Source: an uncultured Spirochaetia bacterium (GTDB taxonomy: Bacteria; Spirochaetota; Spirochaetia; CAKZLE01). From it: a stretch of 64,000 nt of DNA. The first letter of the stretch is position 1; the number at the start of each line of letters is the position of its first letter. The DNA is taken from contig CAKZLE010000018.1 in NCBI GenBank assembly GCA_937125225.1, positions 1 to 64,000 of the forward strand. Direction: 5' to 3'. Below the pieces are notes generated by a model. It had not been told where the DNA came from. It ran no database searches and was given only the letters and a program-made list of their open reading frames with translations. The translations under genes and the position numbers were made by a program. Shown piece after piece: positions 16,877 to 25,545 of the stretch.

Positions 16877-17152
16877 ATGACAAACCCGAATATCATCATG
16901 ATCGTAACAGATCACCAATCACATTAGCGTCACGGCTGTGATGGAGGAGCACGACCTCTGCAACCTGATTTTGACCGGTTAGCGAATGATACTGTCTCCT
17001 TTGACAGAACCTTGCAGGCTCAGAGGCACATCAATCGGTAGAGGATGAAATACGTTCTGTTCTAGAAGGTCGAATCTCCAGATGATCATCAATACCATTT
17101 GATCGTAGTGGTGAAAAAGCTCCTTGAAGAGATGTTAGAATACAATTGAATC
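16877..17152 (+). pseudogene. Sulfatase relic 2 (N-terminal part)
   Basis: An ATG with a good AGGAG site opens MTNPNIIMIVTDHQSH, stop, RHGCDGGARPLQPDFDRLAN and DTVSFDRT. This is the normal start of a type I sulfatase (NIIMIVTDxQ with the metal-binding Asp), interrupted by TAG after residue 16. A second stop comes at about 17038 and the catalytic CxPxR region is missing. The short frame ending near 17152 (KKLLEEMLEYN) may be its C-terminus after a large deletion. Confidence 0.65.
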
Positions 17153-17167
17153 AATTGAAGAGGTCCC

Positions 17168-17806
17168 CTACAAAAGGGTTGTCACAAATCCAAGATAGAA
17201 ACTCAAAGAACCTGCAATGACGAACAGATGCCAGATGAAATGGCTGTAGGGTACCTTCTTCGTGATATAGAAAACTATCCCCAATGTATAGAACACAGCA
17301 CCACCAATGAGTGATAGGAAGAACCCCTTCGGTGCATATTCGATCAATGGTTTCAGGAAGAAAACGACCATCCATCCCATGGGAAGATACAGAAGATCAG
17401 ATAGGATATGTTTCTTCTGAATGAATACCGATTTCATGATGACACCAAGGAATGCAAGCACCCAGACAAGGACAAGCATTCGTGTCCTGTAGGGTTCAGG
17501 TAGAATGATCAGTGCTACCGGGGTGAACGTCCCTGCGATGAACAGATAGATCGCTGACTGATCGAAGACTCTTATGACTTTATGGACATCGGGTCTGTTA
17601 CTGAACATATGGGTCGCTGCGGAACTGAGATAGAGCAGGATCTGTGTGGATCCATATATGAGAAACGCAATAGATCTTACCGGATCCTCTGACCTCACAA
17701 GGAGAAAGATCAACCCGGCTATCCCGAGGAAGAACCCGATTGTATGTGATAGGGTATTGAGGAATTCTTCTGAAGACTCACGTTTTAAAGCTAATTCACT
17801 ATTCAT
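17168..17806 (-). CDS. Hemolysin III / PAQR-family membrane protein
   Basis: A 212-residue integral membrane protein with seven predicted helices, the length and layout of the YqfA/HlyIII group. Conserved motifs are NTLSHTIGF near the start, LSSAATHMF, FDQSAIYLFIAGTFTP and HFIWHLFVIAGS near the end; the His and Asp residues in these motifs form the family's metal site. Despite the name, most bacterial members have housekeeping membrane-stress roles and need not be toxins. Its 3' end abuts the sulfatase relics. Confidence 0.88.
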   Translation of the reverse strand: MNSELALKRESSEEFLNTLSHTIGFFLGIAGLIFLLVRSEDPVRSIAFLIYGSTQILLYLSSAATHMFSNRPDVHKVIRVFDQSAIYLFIAGTFTPVALIILPEPYRTRMLVLVWVLAFLGVIMKSVFIQKKHILSDLLYLPMGWMVVFFLKPLIEYAPKGFFLSLIGGAVFYTLGIVFYITKKVPYSHFIWHLFVIAGSLSFYLGFVTTLL

Positions 17807-17993
17807 GACAGTTACACCTCTATATTCTCAATATTATGCCTCATCTGAGTAGTAATCTATAGAGATGATTGACTAATCGATCTAGTCAGTTTTACCTAGA
17901 GGATTATATACGTGATAACTCCCTTGATATCATGTATAATGATCATGAGATGGTAATGAGTTGCCAGGTTCTATAAGCAATGAGAGGATGATC

Positions 17994-19337
17994 ATGAGAA
18001 GAACATTATGGGTACTGATAGGCTTGAGTCTATTCTTGATGGGTTGTGTTCCTAAAGCAGCAGAGGAAGAGATCGGCACTGCAGAATCTCTCCCGGTAAT
18101 CACTATCGGAGAAGATATGAGTATCATCGAGTTAGCGACCTCCTTCATGGAGATGTTCACTACCGGCAGGTATGAACAGATGATCTCTGATTTCAATGCG
18201 ACTGAGAACATGAGAAAGGCCATCACCGCTGAGATCTATGCACATGCTTTCGATGGTATGATCAATCAGAATGGTGAATTCATATCGTATTCGGTGACAG
18301 AAGTTATTTCGACTTCAGATTTCGATGTCATCCCCATTGTAGTCACTTGTGAAAAAGATTCTTTGATCGTGAATGTGGTCTTTGACTCAGATAAGCTACT
18401 TGCAGGCTTCAACTTCGCCCTTTACACACCGCCGAAAGAGGTCCCCTCATCGCTGATCGAGAGCGATATAGAGGTCGTGACCGGTTCCTATAGGATGCCG
18501 GGTAAACTCGTCCTCCCAGAAGGAGAGGCTTCAGTTCCTCTTGTCATATTCGTCTCAGGTTCCGGGCCCAATGATATGGACTCGACCATCGGTCCGAATA
18601 AACCCCTTCGTGATATAGCCTATGGGCTTGCTGAAGAGGGAATTGGGAGTATTCGTTTTACCAAACGGACAGCTATCTATGGGAAGGTCATCGGTGAATG
18701 TGCGACAATCGATGTGGAATATATTCAGGATGTTGTTAGTGCCTATGACCTCGCACGATCGATCGAACGTGTCGACAGGCAGAGGATCTTCCTCTTAGGT
18801 CACTCCCTTGGAGGGAACCTGATTCCGATGATCTCTCAGAGGCTTCCCGCAACGGTAGGTTATATCATCGCAGCAGGGTCGGTGACTCCAGTCGAAGAGT
18901 TGATGCTCCTGCAGTATAGACACCTCCTTGGTAAGGATGGGGAGATCTCCACCGATGAGAAACAGATACTCGAGAAGATAGAGAACGGAGTGAATGCTAT
19001 CGGAGCATTGACTAGTGAGAGTGAGTATACGAGTGCAGAGTTGTTGGGAGTACCGGCCGTCTATTGGCTCTCTCTCAAAGGGTATGAACCCCTAGAGGTT
19101 GCAAAGGGAATAGAAGAGCGGCTTCTGATCCTACAGGGAGAGAAGGACTATCAAGTACCGATGAGCGAGTTCTCACAGTGGAAGGAGGCCCTTCCTAAGG
19201 CTCAGTTCATCACCTATCCAGAACTGAATCATCTTTTCATGAAGTCGAATGATACCTTTGACAGTAATGAGTATATTGATGCTCAGGAGGTGGATATACA
19301 GGTGATAGAAGACATAGCCGGTTTCATCAATCATTAG
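17994..19337 (+). CDS. Lipoprotein alpha/beta hydrolase with N-terminal DUF3887-like domain
   Basis: A 447-residue exported esterase/acyl-hydrolase candidate. The start at 17994 is chosen because it gives a clean lipoprotein signal, MRRTLWVLIGLSLFLMGC, and follows GAGAGG; a longer frame begins at 17961. Residues about 45-140 resemble the small domain found before such hydrolases. The hydrolase core has VIFVSGSGPNDMD (oxyanion region), GHSLGGN (nucleophile Ser), DYQVP (Asp) and NHLFMK (His). Substrate unknown. Single gene with its own hairpins downstream. Confidence 0.82.
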   Translation: MRRTLWVLIGLSLFLMGCVPKAAEEEIGTAESLPVITIGEDMSIIELATSFMEMFTTGRYEQMISDFNATENMRKAITAEIYAHAFDGMINQNGEFISYSVTEVISTSDFDVIPIVVTCEKDSLIVNVVFDSDKLLAGFNFALYTPPKEVPSSLIESDIEVVTGSYRMPGKLVLPEGEASVPLVIFVSGSGPNDMDSTIGPNKPLRDIAYGLAEEGIGSIRFTKRTAIYGKVIGECATIDVEYIQDVVSAYDLARSIERVDRQRIFLLGHSLGGNLIPMISQRLPATVGYIIAAGSVTPVEELMLLQYRHLLGKDGEISTDEKQILEKIENGVNAIGALTSESEYTSAELLGVPAVYWLSLKGYEPLEVAKGIEERLLILQGEKDYQVPMSEFSQWKEALPKAQFITYPELNHLFMKSNDTFDSNEYIDAQEVDIQVIEDIAGFINH

Positions 19338-19355
19338 CCAATCCCGAGTCTTACT

Positions 19356-19390
19356 ATTCCCCTAGTAGGGGAGTCCCTCTTTCAGGACTC
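19356..19390 (+). terminator. Paired hairpins after the hydrolase gene
   Basis: ATTCCCC/GGGGAGT (19356-19374) and GAGTCC/GGACTC (19371-19390) overlap and are mutually exclusive. They lie 19 bases after the stop codon. Neither has a good T-run, so this is a probable but unproven transcript end. The rest of the 285-bp gap to the TetR gene holds its promoter and operators. Confidence 0.4.
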
Positions 19391-19548
19391 ATCTCTAGGT
19401 CCATATCTTCATGAGAGTTTGTGGCTAGGATCTAGTGATTGAAGGAACTATCATCCCGTGATGAATACAAGATATACGAACCGTATGATCTATTCTATGC
19501 TAAACGATGATCAATTGATTCTTAGACTGCTCTTTTCTCAATAAGGAT

Positions 19549-19610
19549 TTGACAGCAGGAGTCCAAGGACTTAGAATGGATATGACAGAGGTGTCATATC
19601 ACATGTGATA
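19549..19610 (+). promoter_or_regulatory. TetR promoter and palindromic operators
   Basis: TTGACA (19549-19554), 17-base spacer, TAGAAT (19572-19577): a good sigma-70 promoter. Directly after the -10 lies a perfect inverted repeat GATATGACA-gagg-TGTCATATC (19579-19600), overlapped by the perfect 14-bp palindrome TATCACATGTGATA (19597-19610). Position over the transcription start fits repression by the TetR protein encoded just downstream. Confidence 0.7.
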
Positions 19611-19622
19611 AAGAGGGAATAG

Positions 19623-20264
19623 ATGGCAAAACCAACCTTCTATAACTTACCTGAAGAGAAGCGGCTCAGAATCACTTCAGCCGCTCGTTGTGAGTTCGCC
19701 TCTGTGGGATATGACCTTGCGAGTATCCAGACTATCATAGGTAATGCGAATATCCCCCGCGGTAGTTTCTACCAATACTTCGAAGACAAGAGAGATCTCT
19801 TCTTGACCATCTTGAGCAGCATCAGAGATGAGAAACTCGACTATCTCGGGAGTGTCCTCTCCGAGTGGGAGAGGCTTCCTCTTTTCGATCTCCTCGGGAG
19901 GCTCATAGAAGCTGGTCTTGAATATGCAAAAGCATTTCCTGATGCACTCCAGATAGCTGCCAAACTGATGAAGAGTTCGATGATCGAGCTTGAAGAGGTC
20001 CTTACGACCCTTTCAGTAGATAATCAAGGAACTCCTGTTACGGGTACTCATGATTTCTATATGAGATTGATCGAACATGCAAAGGACGTAGGTGAGATCA
20101 CCTCTGAGATCCCGACGGCGACTATAGCATTCTATCTACAGACGATGATGGAGAGTATCTCCCGACTCGTATTGAATGAAGATGGTCTACAGGGGATACC
20201 CCCTGTATATGACGATATATTTCTCATGATGAAGAATGGATTGATCAATGATCGAGATGACTAG
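19623..20264 (+). CDS. TetR-family transcriptional regulator
   Basis: A 213-residue regulator. The N-terminal helix-turn-helix (about 8-55) reads LPEEKRLRITSAARCEFASV and continues through SIQTIIGNANIPRGSFYQYF and EDKRDLF, classic for the family. The C-terminal ligand domain is not specific. It heads an operon with an ABC-2 exporter (next gene 10 bases downstream), so it likely represses that exporter and is released by an exported or toxic compound. Matching palindromes lie in its own promoter. Confidence 0.93.
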   Translation: MAKPTFYNLPEEKRLRITSAARCEFASVGYDLASIQTIIGNANIPRGSFYQYFEDKRDLFLTILSSIRDEKLDYLGSVLSEWERLPLFDLLGRLIEAGLEYAKAFPDALQIAAKLMKSSMIELEEVLTTLSVDNQGTPVTGTHDFYMRLIEHAKDVGEITSEIPTATIAFYLQTMMESISRLVLNEDGLQGIPPVYDDIFLMMKNGLINDRDD

Positions 20265-20273
20265 GAGGGACCT

Positions 20274-21134
20274 ATGGCAATGATCGAAGTGAAACAGGTG
20301 ACATACTCTTATAAGAAGGATGGAGCTCCAGCAGTCAAGAATGTGAACTTCTCTATCGAAAAGGGTGAGATCTTCGGTTTTCTCGGACCGAGTGGTGCAG
20401 GGAAGTCTACGACCCAGGGGATCCTCGCAGGACTATTGGAGATCCAGCAGGGTGAGATATTCATAGATGGGGCTCTGCGCTCAGCACATCCTGGAAAGGA
20501 ATTCTTCAATCGGATCGGAATGGGCTTCGAGATACCCAATGTCTATAAGAAACTATCAGGACTCGACAATCTCAACTTCCATGCAAAGCTCTATGATGGA
20601 GAGACTGAGGATGCTATGGAAGTACTTGAGATGGTCGGACTCGCAGATGATGCGAAGAAGAGGGCCGGCGCCTACTCCAAGGGGATGAAGCAACGTCTTG
20701 GGTTCGCACGGTCACTGATGAACAAACCTGATATCTGGTTCCTCGATGAACCTACGATGGGACTCGATCCCGGTACTGCCAACAGTATCAAGGGGATCAT
20801 CAAGAGAAAACAGTCAGAAGCTACGACGATCTTTCTCACTACCCATAATATGTTCGTTGCCGAAGAACTCTGTGACCGAGTAGCCTTCATCGTCGATGGC
20901 TCGATCGTAGCAGTGGATACACCAAAGAATCTAAAACTCAAGTACGGGAAGATGCGGGTCGTCGTAGAGTATGAACAGAAGGGCGTCCTATTCTCGAAGG
21001 AGTTTGGATTGTCAGGAGATGAGAAGGCTGAATTTCAGAGATTCATCGGGGAACATGAGGTCAAGACCGTCCATTCCGGAGAACCCTCCTTAGAGGAGAT
21101 CTTCATCAAACTCACTGGCCGTGGTCTGGAGTAG
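20274..21134 (+). CDS. ABC-2 transporter ATP-binding protein
   Basis: ATPase subunit of 286 residues. Walker A GPSGAGKST, signature YSKGMKQRLGFARSL, Walker B IWFLDEPTMGLDP and the switch His in TTHNMF are all intact. A C-terminal extension of about 60 residues follows the core, as in drug-export type ATPases. AGGAGG precedes the ATG. It works with the two permeases downstream as an efflux or lipid/peptide exporter; the substrate cannot be told from sequence. Confidence 0.93.
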   Translation: MAMIEVKQVTYSYKKDGAPAVKNVNFSIEKGEIFGFLGPSGAGKSTTQGILAGLLEIQQGEIFIDGALRSAHPGKEFFNRIGMGFEIPNVYKKLSGLDNLNFHAKLYDGETEDAMEVLEMVGLADDAKKRAGAYSKGMKQRLGFARSLMNKPDIWFLDEPTMGLDPGTANSIKGIIKRKQSEATTIFLTTHNMFVAEELCDRVAFIVDGSIVAVDTPKNLKLKYGKMRVVVEYEQKGVLFSKEFGLSGDEKAEFQRFIGEHEVKTVHSGEPSLEEIFIKLTGRGLE

Positions 21135-21142
21135 GGGGTTGT

Positions 21143-22213
21143 ATGAATAGATTAGCCGCTATATTCAAGAAAGATGTCATCCTTGGAGTGAAAGATGTGT
21201 TCCTCCTTCTAGAGGTCAGCTTTGCGATCATATTCGTCTTGGTGCTGTTGTTCATCGTTCCTGAGGATGTCAGGACTACCGGCATGGCCTATATCTATGA
21301 TACGACTCATGTCGTCGAGGATTTTGTCACCGAGTATGTTCCCGATATCGAGGATTCTGAAGGTGAATACTATGTAGAGAGTCGGGAGGCTCTCATCGAG
21401 GGGATGGTCGAGGATGTGAACTCTATCGGGCTCATCATCACCAATGGGGTAGAGGATACCTATGGAGTAGAACTCCTTACACAGCCCTATACAAAAGAGG
21501 GCGTCATAGATTTTGTTGAAGTCGATCTCGAGGATCTTCTCTCGATCATCGCTCCACCTTATGGGATCTACCCGGAAGATGTCTATGCGTCGGTCCGACT
21601 AGAGGCAAGGCAGCGTGGAACTGATGAGATCATTCCGTTCAACAAGTCGATCCTACCGACTTTCCTAATATTCAATGTGGGGTTGATCGGACTGTTCGCA
21701 CTCGTCTCTATCATTGGACAGGAGCGAGTCGATATGACTATCAGAGCATTCAGACTTACCCCTACAAGCCTCAACTACTTCCTGGCAAGTAAGTATCTTC
21801 TCATGCTCTGTCTTGGTTTAGTCACCTTCACGATCATCTATATTCCGATGATGGGTTTCTCAGGCTACCTCTTATCGCTTCTGATCATGATGATCACCGT
21901 ATTGGTGATGTCCTCGATCGGTATCATCTTAGCCTCCTTCTATAAAGGGCCCATGGAGGCAATGGGGTGGGTCTTCATCATCATGACCCTCCTGACCTTA
22001 CCGGTCGTCTCCCAACTCAATCCGGTATTCTCACCGGCCTGGCTGAAACTCTTTCCCACCTATTATACGATATTCGCTCTCGATGCAGCGATGTTCCCGA
22101 GTGACAATGGTATGGTCATCTGGCAGGGTATAGCAGTACTTGCTCCTCTGATGGTGATCCTCATCCTCTTCTCAGGTTGGATCTTCAATCGAAAGATCAG
22201 GAAGGAGGCATAG
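21143..22213 (+). CDS. ABC-2 transporter permease
   Basis: A 356-residue membrane protein with one N-terminal helix (about 20-40), a large extracytoplasmic loop of about 130 residues, and a cluster of five or six helices in the C-terminal half. This is the topology of ABC-2 export permeases. It starts eight bases after the ATPase stop and pairs with the next gene, whose layout is the same. Confidence 0.88.
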   Translation: MNRLAAIFKKDVILGVKDVFLLLEVSFAIIFVLVLLFIVPEDVRTTGMAYIYDTTHVVEDFVTEYVPDIEDSEGEYYVESREALIEGMVEDVNSIGLIITNGVEDTYGVELLTQPYTKEGVIDFVEVDLEDLLSIIAPPYGIYPEDVYASVRLEARQRGTDEIIPFNKSILPTFLIFNVGLIGLFALVSIIGQERVDMTIRAFRLTPTSLNYFLASKYLLMLCLGLVTFTIIYIPMMGFSGYLLSLLIMMITVLVMSSIGIILASFYKGPMEAMGWVFIIMTLLTLPVVSQLNPVFSPAWLKLFPTYYTIFALDAAMFPSDNGMVIWQGIAVLAPLMVILILFSGWIFNRKIRKEA

Positions 22214-22214
22214 T

Positions 22215-23261
22215 ATGAGACAGATGATACAGATATTCCTGTTCGATCTGAGAATGAGCTTCAAGAACTTCATGGGTGGCTATATGGTCATAGTCCCGAT
22301 GGTGATCCTTTTGATCCTGAGACTGTTCCTGCCCGCAGTGGACAGTACAACGATCAACTTCGCTATCGTGAATGAGGGGGAGTATGCAGTCTCCTCAGAG
22401 ATGATCGAACAGCTATCGACCGTCGGTGATATATCGACGTATGATTCGATCGAGAAGATGGAGAGGCGTCTTGATGCCGTAGGTATCGCTGAAGGACTCT
22501 ATTGGGATCCTGATGACAAGCAGTATGTCTCTGTAGTAGAGAAGACCTCTAAGGACAACGAGACCTTCTCCTTTGCCGCACGGTATATAAGGCAGGGCTA
22601 TATGAGGGAGCACTATCCTGAAATGAAGAGGATAACCGAGTTCTCCTATGGAGTCCCACCCGAACTTGACGAGAGGACTGCTATCTCTCCCGTTGCCACT
22701 ACCGGTGGAGCCATTTTCCTGATCTTCATGAGTCTGATAGCAGCTTTCCTGCTTGGTATCGGAATCGTAGAGGATAAGGATGGTGGGACGATCCTTGCCC
22801 TGAGAGTATCTCCGGTGAGCACTACTGATTATTATATCGGCCGTTGTATCTTCCCCCTTATCGTGAGTCTCCTCTATGGGGTGATCACGATCTTGGTGAT
22901 GGGACTCCTCGGGGTGAATATCTGGCAGGTCTTGGTAGTAGTCCTGTTCACCTTCTCGACGACACTGGTCTTCGGACTGTTCATTGGCGCATTAGGTTCG
23001 AACGAGGTCGAGGCGATCGGTATCGGAAAGATCTCCTCGATGGCCATGCTCGTCGCGATCCTCGGAGGGACGCTCCTGCCTGAGCCTTGGCACTGGGTCG
23101 TCTGGTGGTCTCCAGTCTACTGGTCCCTTGAGGCCTATGAGGCAATATTCACTCAAACCTCGACCTGGTTCGGAGTTATCTGGATGTCATCCCTCTCCCT
23201 GGGATTATCAGCTGTATATTTTCTGGTATTGAAGAAGAAGATCATGCAAGGTCTTACATAA
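22215..23261 (+). CDS. ABC-2 transporter permease, second subunit
   Basis: A 348-residue permease with the same layout: an N-terminal helix (about 22-40), an external domain to about 155, then six helices. IGIVEDKDGGTILALRVSPV is typical of the cytoplasmic loop of ABC-2 permeases. It begins one base after the preceding gene, so the two subunits are made together and probably form a heterodimer. Confidence 0.88.
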   Translation: MRQMIQIFLFDLRMSFKNFMGGYMVIVPMVILLILRLFLPAVDSTTINFAIVNEGEYAVSSEMIEQLSTVGDISTYDSIEKMERRLDAVGIAEGLYWDPDDKQYVSVVEKTSKDNETFSFAARYIRQGYMREHYPEMKRITEFSYGVPPELDERTAISPVATTGGAIFLIFMSLIAAFLLGIGIVEDKDGGTILALRVSPVSTTDYYIGRCIFPLIVSLLYGVITILVMGLLGVNIWQVLVVVLFTFSTTLVFGLFIGALGSNEVEAIGIGKISSMAMLVAILGGTLLPEPWHWVVWWSPVYWSLEAYEAIFTQTSTWFGVIWMSSLSLGLSAVYFLVLKKKIMQGLT

Positions 23262-23282
23262 GAAAAACTATTGGAGGGTATT

Positions 23283-23489
23283 ATGGGCTTATTGGTTTTA
23301 GGGATCTTTCTCCTGCTCTATGGTGGGCTATGTCTGGTAGTCGCTCTTGCGAAGTTCCCGGCTATCTGGAATATCTCAAAGATCCAGATGTTCATCAGAT
23401 TCTTAGGAGAGATCGGGACTCAGCTATTTATCGGGGTATGGGGACTGATCGCTTTTGGCTTCGGTATCTGGCTAACCTTCTTCCTATAG
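23283..23489 (+). CDS. Small two-helix membrane protein
   Basis: A 68-residue protein with two hydrophobic helices (about 1-25 and 40-66). I choose the ATG at 23283, six bases after GGAGG; a TTG frame opens at 23271. It sits 21 bases after the exporter permease and is likely part of that operon. I recognise no family; an accessory role for the exporter is possible. Confidence 0.6.
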   Translation: MGLLVLGIFLLLYGGLCLVVALAKFPAIWNISKIQMFIRFLGEIGTQLFIGVWGLIAFGFGIWLTFFL

Positions 23490-23568
23490 GTGAATAGACA
23501 AGAAACTACTTCTCTTCTTATAGCTTTCGTGCATGTACAGGAATACAATAGAATCTTAGGAGGCTAGT

Positions 23569-24069
23569 ATGAGAAACATACGATTGCTACTCCTTTTGAT
23601 TCTTATCGTGTTCCCACTACCTGCAGTTACCGCTAACGAAGAGCAGGAGGAGTATGACTGGGCAATGGGACTTTCGGTGATTGCCCCAGGATTGCCGGTC
23701 GCCCTCAAGATCGTGAACCAGCCGGGAGATTGGGGTTGGCAGGCGGAGTTCAACTACTTCTATCTTCTAGGGATGGCCCGTATAGATGGCAGGCGAGTCA
23801 TAAAAGGTTCGAATGGGACTGATATCTATGCTTTTGCCGGGGTCACCTTGAACCATTTTAACGGGTATGTAGCAGTTCCGAGTCTAGACTATCTTGAGTT
23901 CGTGTTATCAGCAGATCTTGGAGTCGGTGCACAGTGGAGATTCACCAAACATCTTAGTATCGGGCTCGAAGGGGGGCTGATGATACCCTTCTGGTGTAAC
24001 AGAGGGCTTGATCAGTTCGATAATTCAGGACTCATGGTCGCTAATGCCTATTTGATGTATTGGTTCTAA
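23569..24069 (+). CDS. Secreted, probable outer-membrane beta-barrel-like protein
   Basis: A 166-residue protein with a signal peptide MRNIRLLLLLILIVFPLPAV, cut near VTA/NE. The mature part alternates polar and hydrophobic residues, is rich in Gly and aromatics, and ends in MYWF with a terminal Phe, as many outer-membrane barrels do. AGGAGG lies just before the ATG. Family not recognised. It is convergent with the amidohydrolase gene, four bases apart. Confidence 0.6.
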   Translation: MRNIRLLLLLILIVFPLPAVTANEEQEEYDWAMGLSVIAPGLPVALKIVNQPGDWGWQAEFNYFYLLGMARIDGRRVIKGSNGTDIYAFAGVTLNHFNGYVAVPSLDYLEFVLSADLGVGAQWRFTKHLSIGLEGGLMIPFWCNRGLDQFDNSGLMVANAYLMYWF

Positions 24070-24073
24070 GAGG

Positions 24074-25381
24074 TTAGGACTTGGCTAACTGCGCCATGAA
24101 CTGAAGATAACTCTCCTTTGTCATGGGGGCTTTGAACTCATTGATGATCTCTTTTGCCCTCTTAGCCTCATCAAACAGGAGGTCTATGATACTCAACGCT
24201 AGGGCCTTTGCCGGTAGGATATAGGCTAACTGCTCATCGCTCACTCTGAAATCCTTCGTGTGCAGGGCTCCTGAGACTCCACCGATCATTGGATGTAAAG
24301 CCGGCATGAGATGCGATATATCGCCAAAATCGAACGAGCAGGTGAAATCTCCTCCATCAAGAACTCTTCCTTCGAACCCGAGTGATTCGATATTATCCTT
24401 GAAGATACTATCGAGGCTCTCAGTCCTCAGGATAGGAAGATATCCAGGTTCATCTAGAATCTCTACTTGAGCTCCCACTGCCAAAGCTCCTGCCTGTAAC
24501 GCTCGATTCACCTTCTTATTGGCATCGATGAGTGCTTCTACCGTTCTTGCCCGAACACAACTTTCCATCTTCACCTCAGCGGGAACCACGTTCACGATAT
24601 CCCCACCTTTTGTGATGATACTGTGGACTCTGATGCGATCAGTATCTTTGAACACCTCACGTTGTGCATGGATGTTCATCATCGCAAGGGATGCAGCATT
24701 GAGTGCATTGATCCCCTCTTCGGGAGCCGAACCTGCATGAGAGGCCTCTCCTCTGAAGGTGATCTGCTTTGCGATGAAGCCATTGCTCAGCGGCCCTACG
24801 AGAGCGACATCCTTCCCCAGTTCACCATAGGAGTGGAACATCATACTGATGTCAACATCATCGAAGAGGCCTCTTCTGATCATCTCCTGTTTTCCACTGA
24901 AGGACTCTATCTTCTGCGAATCTCTTAGTCCTTGTCGGTAATCCAACTCAATGAACTCCTCTGCTGGTGTGGTCATGATCTTTATCCGTCCCTCAAGCTG
25001 GTCGAGGATCCCGGATTCGATAAGACCCGTCACCGCTCCCAACATACCTGCGAGTTGGATATGGTGGCCACAGGCATGGACTACCCCATTCGAATCTGCC
25101 TCAGGATGGTCGGTGACTATGATGGCATCGAGTTCTCCGAGTAGGGCGATAGTAGGTCCACAGGAGTCCTCATTGAGGATAGATTGATTCCCTGTTATGG
25201 CAACAGGACCTTGATCTTCTAACCCCAAGGAGGCAAGATAGTCAGTCACCGCCTCAGTGGTCCGAAACTCCTTGAACCCCAGTTCGGCACAGTGCGAGAT
25301 CTGTCTACCGAATGAGAGGATCTTCTTCTCGTGGGAATCTATAGCCTCGATCACACGTCTTTTCAATGCAGCTTTAGTCAT
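24074..25381 (-). CDS. M20-family amidohydrolase (M20D, AbgB/amidohydrolase-like)
   Basis: A 435-residue metal-dependent amidohydrolase. GELDAI, VVHACGHH and the later GEASHAG (dimerisation-domain region) and MFHSYGE motifs are those of the M20D group, which includes aminoacylases and p-aminobenzoyl-glutamate hydrolase subunits. The CGHH cysteine-histidine cluster and the final LHTKDF histidine supply metal ligands. It probably acts on an N-acyl amino acid or peptide in the cytoplasm. It stands alone and is divergent from the helicase gene. Confidence 0.88.
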   Translation of the reverse strand: MTKAALKRRVIEAIDSHEKKILSFGRQISHCAELGFKEFRTTEAVTDYLASLGLEDQGPVAITGNQSILNEDSCGPTIALLGELDAIIVTDHPEADSNGVVHACGHHIQLAGMLGAVTGLIESGILDQLEGRIKIMTTPAEEFIELDYRQGLRDSQKIESFSGKQEMIRRGLFDDVDISMMFHSYGELGKDVALVGPLSNGFIAKQITFRGEASHAGSAPEEGINALNAASLAMMNIHAQREVFKDTDRIRVHSIITKGGDIVNVVPAEVKMESCVRARTVEALIDANKKVNRALQAGALAVGAQVEILDEPGYLPILRTESLDSIFKDNIESLGFEGRVLDGGDFTCSFDFGDISHLMPALHPMIGGVSGALHTKDFRVSDEQLAYILPAKALALSIIDLLFDEAKRAKEIINEFKAPMTKESYLQFMAQLAKS

Positions 25382-25545
25382 AGGGGGCTCCTTATATCTA
25401 CCGGTTCAAATCCTATACGAAAGAATGCCTACGGTCTATAAGAACCTCAAGAGGTGAGAAACGAGAAACTCTTAGGACAATAACTTCTCGTTTTTCCCAT
25501 ACCATGATAGGATATGATGACTGCTAAACAGGTGTTGAGGTAGAT

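Noticed and set aside
17168-17806. Hemolysin as a virulence factor
   Set aside because: HlyIII-type proteins are widespread in harmless bacteria, and no toxin export or virulence context is present.
20274-21134. ATPase for the sugar importers
   Set aside because: It is directly coupled to two ABC-2 export permeases and a TetR gene, and its C-terminal extension is of the exporter type rather than the MalK regulatory type.
25459-25493. Inverted repeat AAACGAGAA / TTCTCGTTT followed by Ts, taken as a terminator
   Set aside because: It lies between two divergent genes, so no transcript needs to end there, and the 17-base loop is long. It could be an operator, but I cannot support either.
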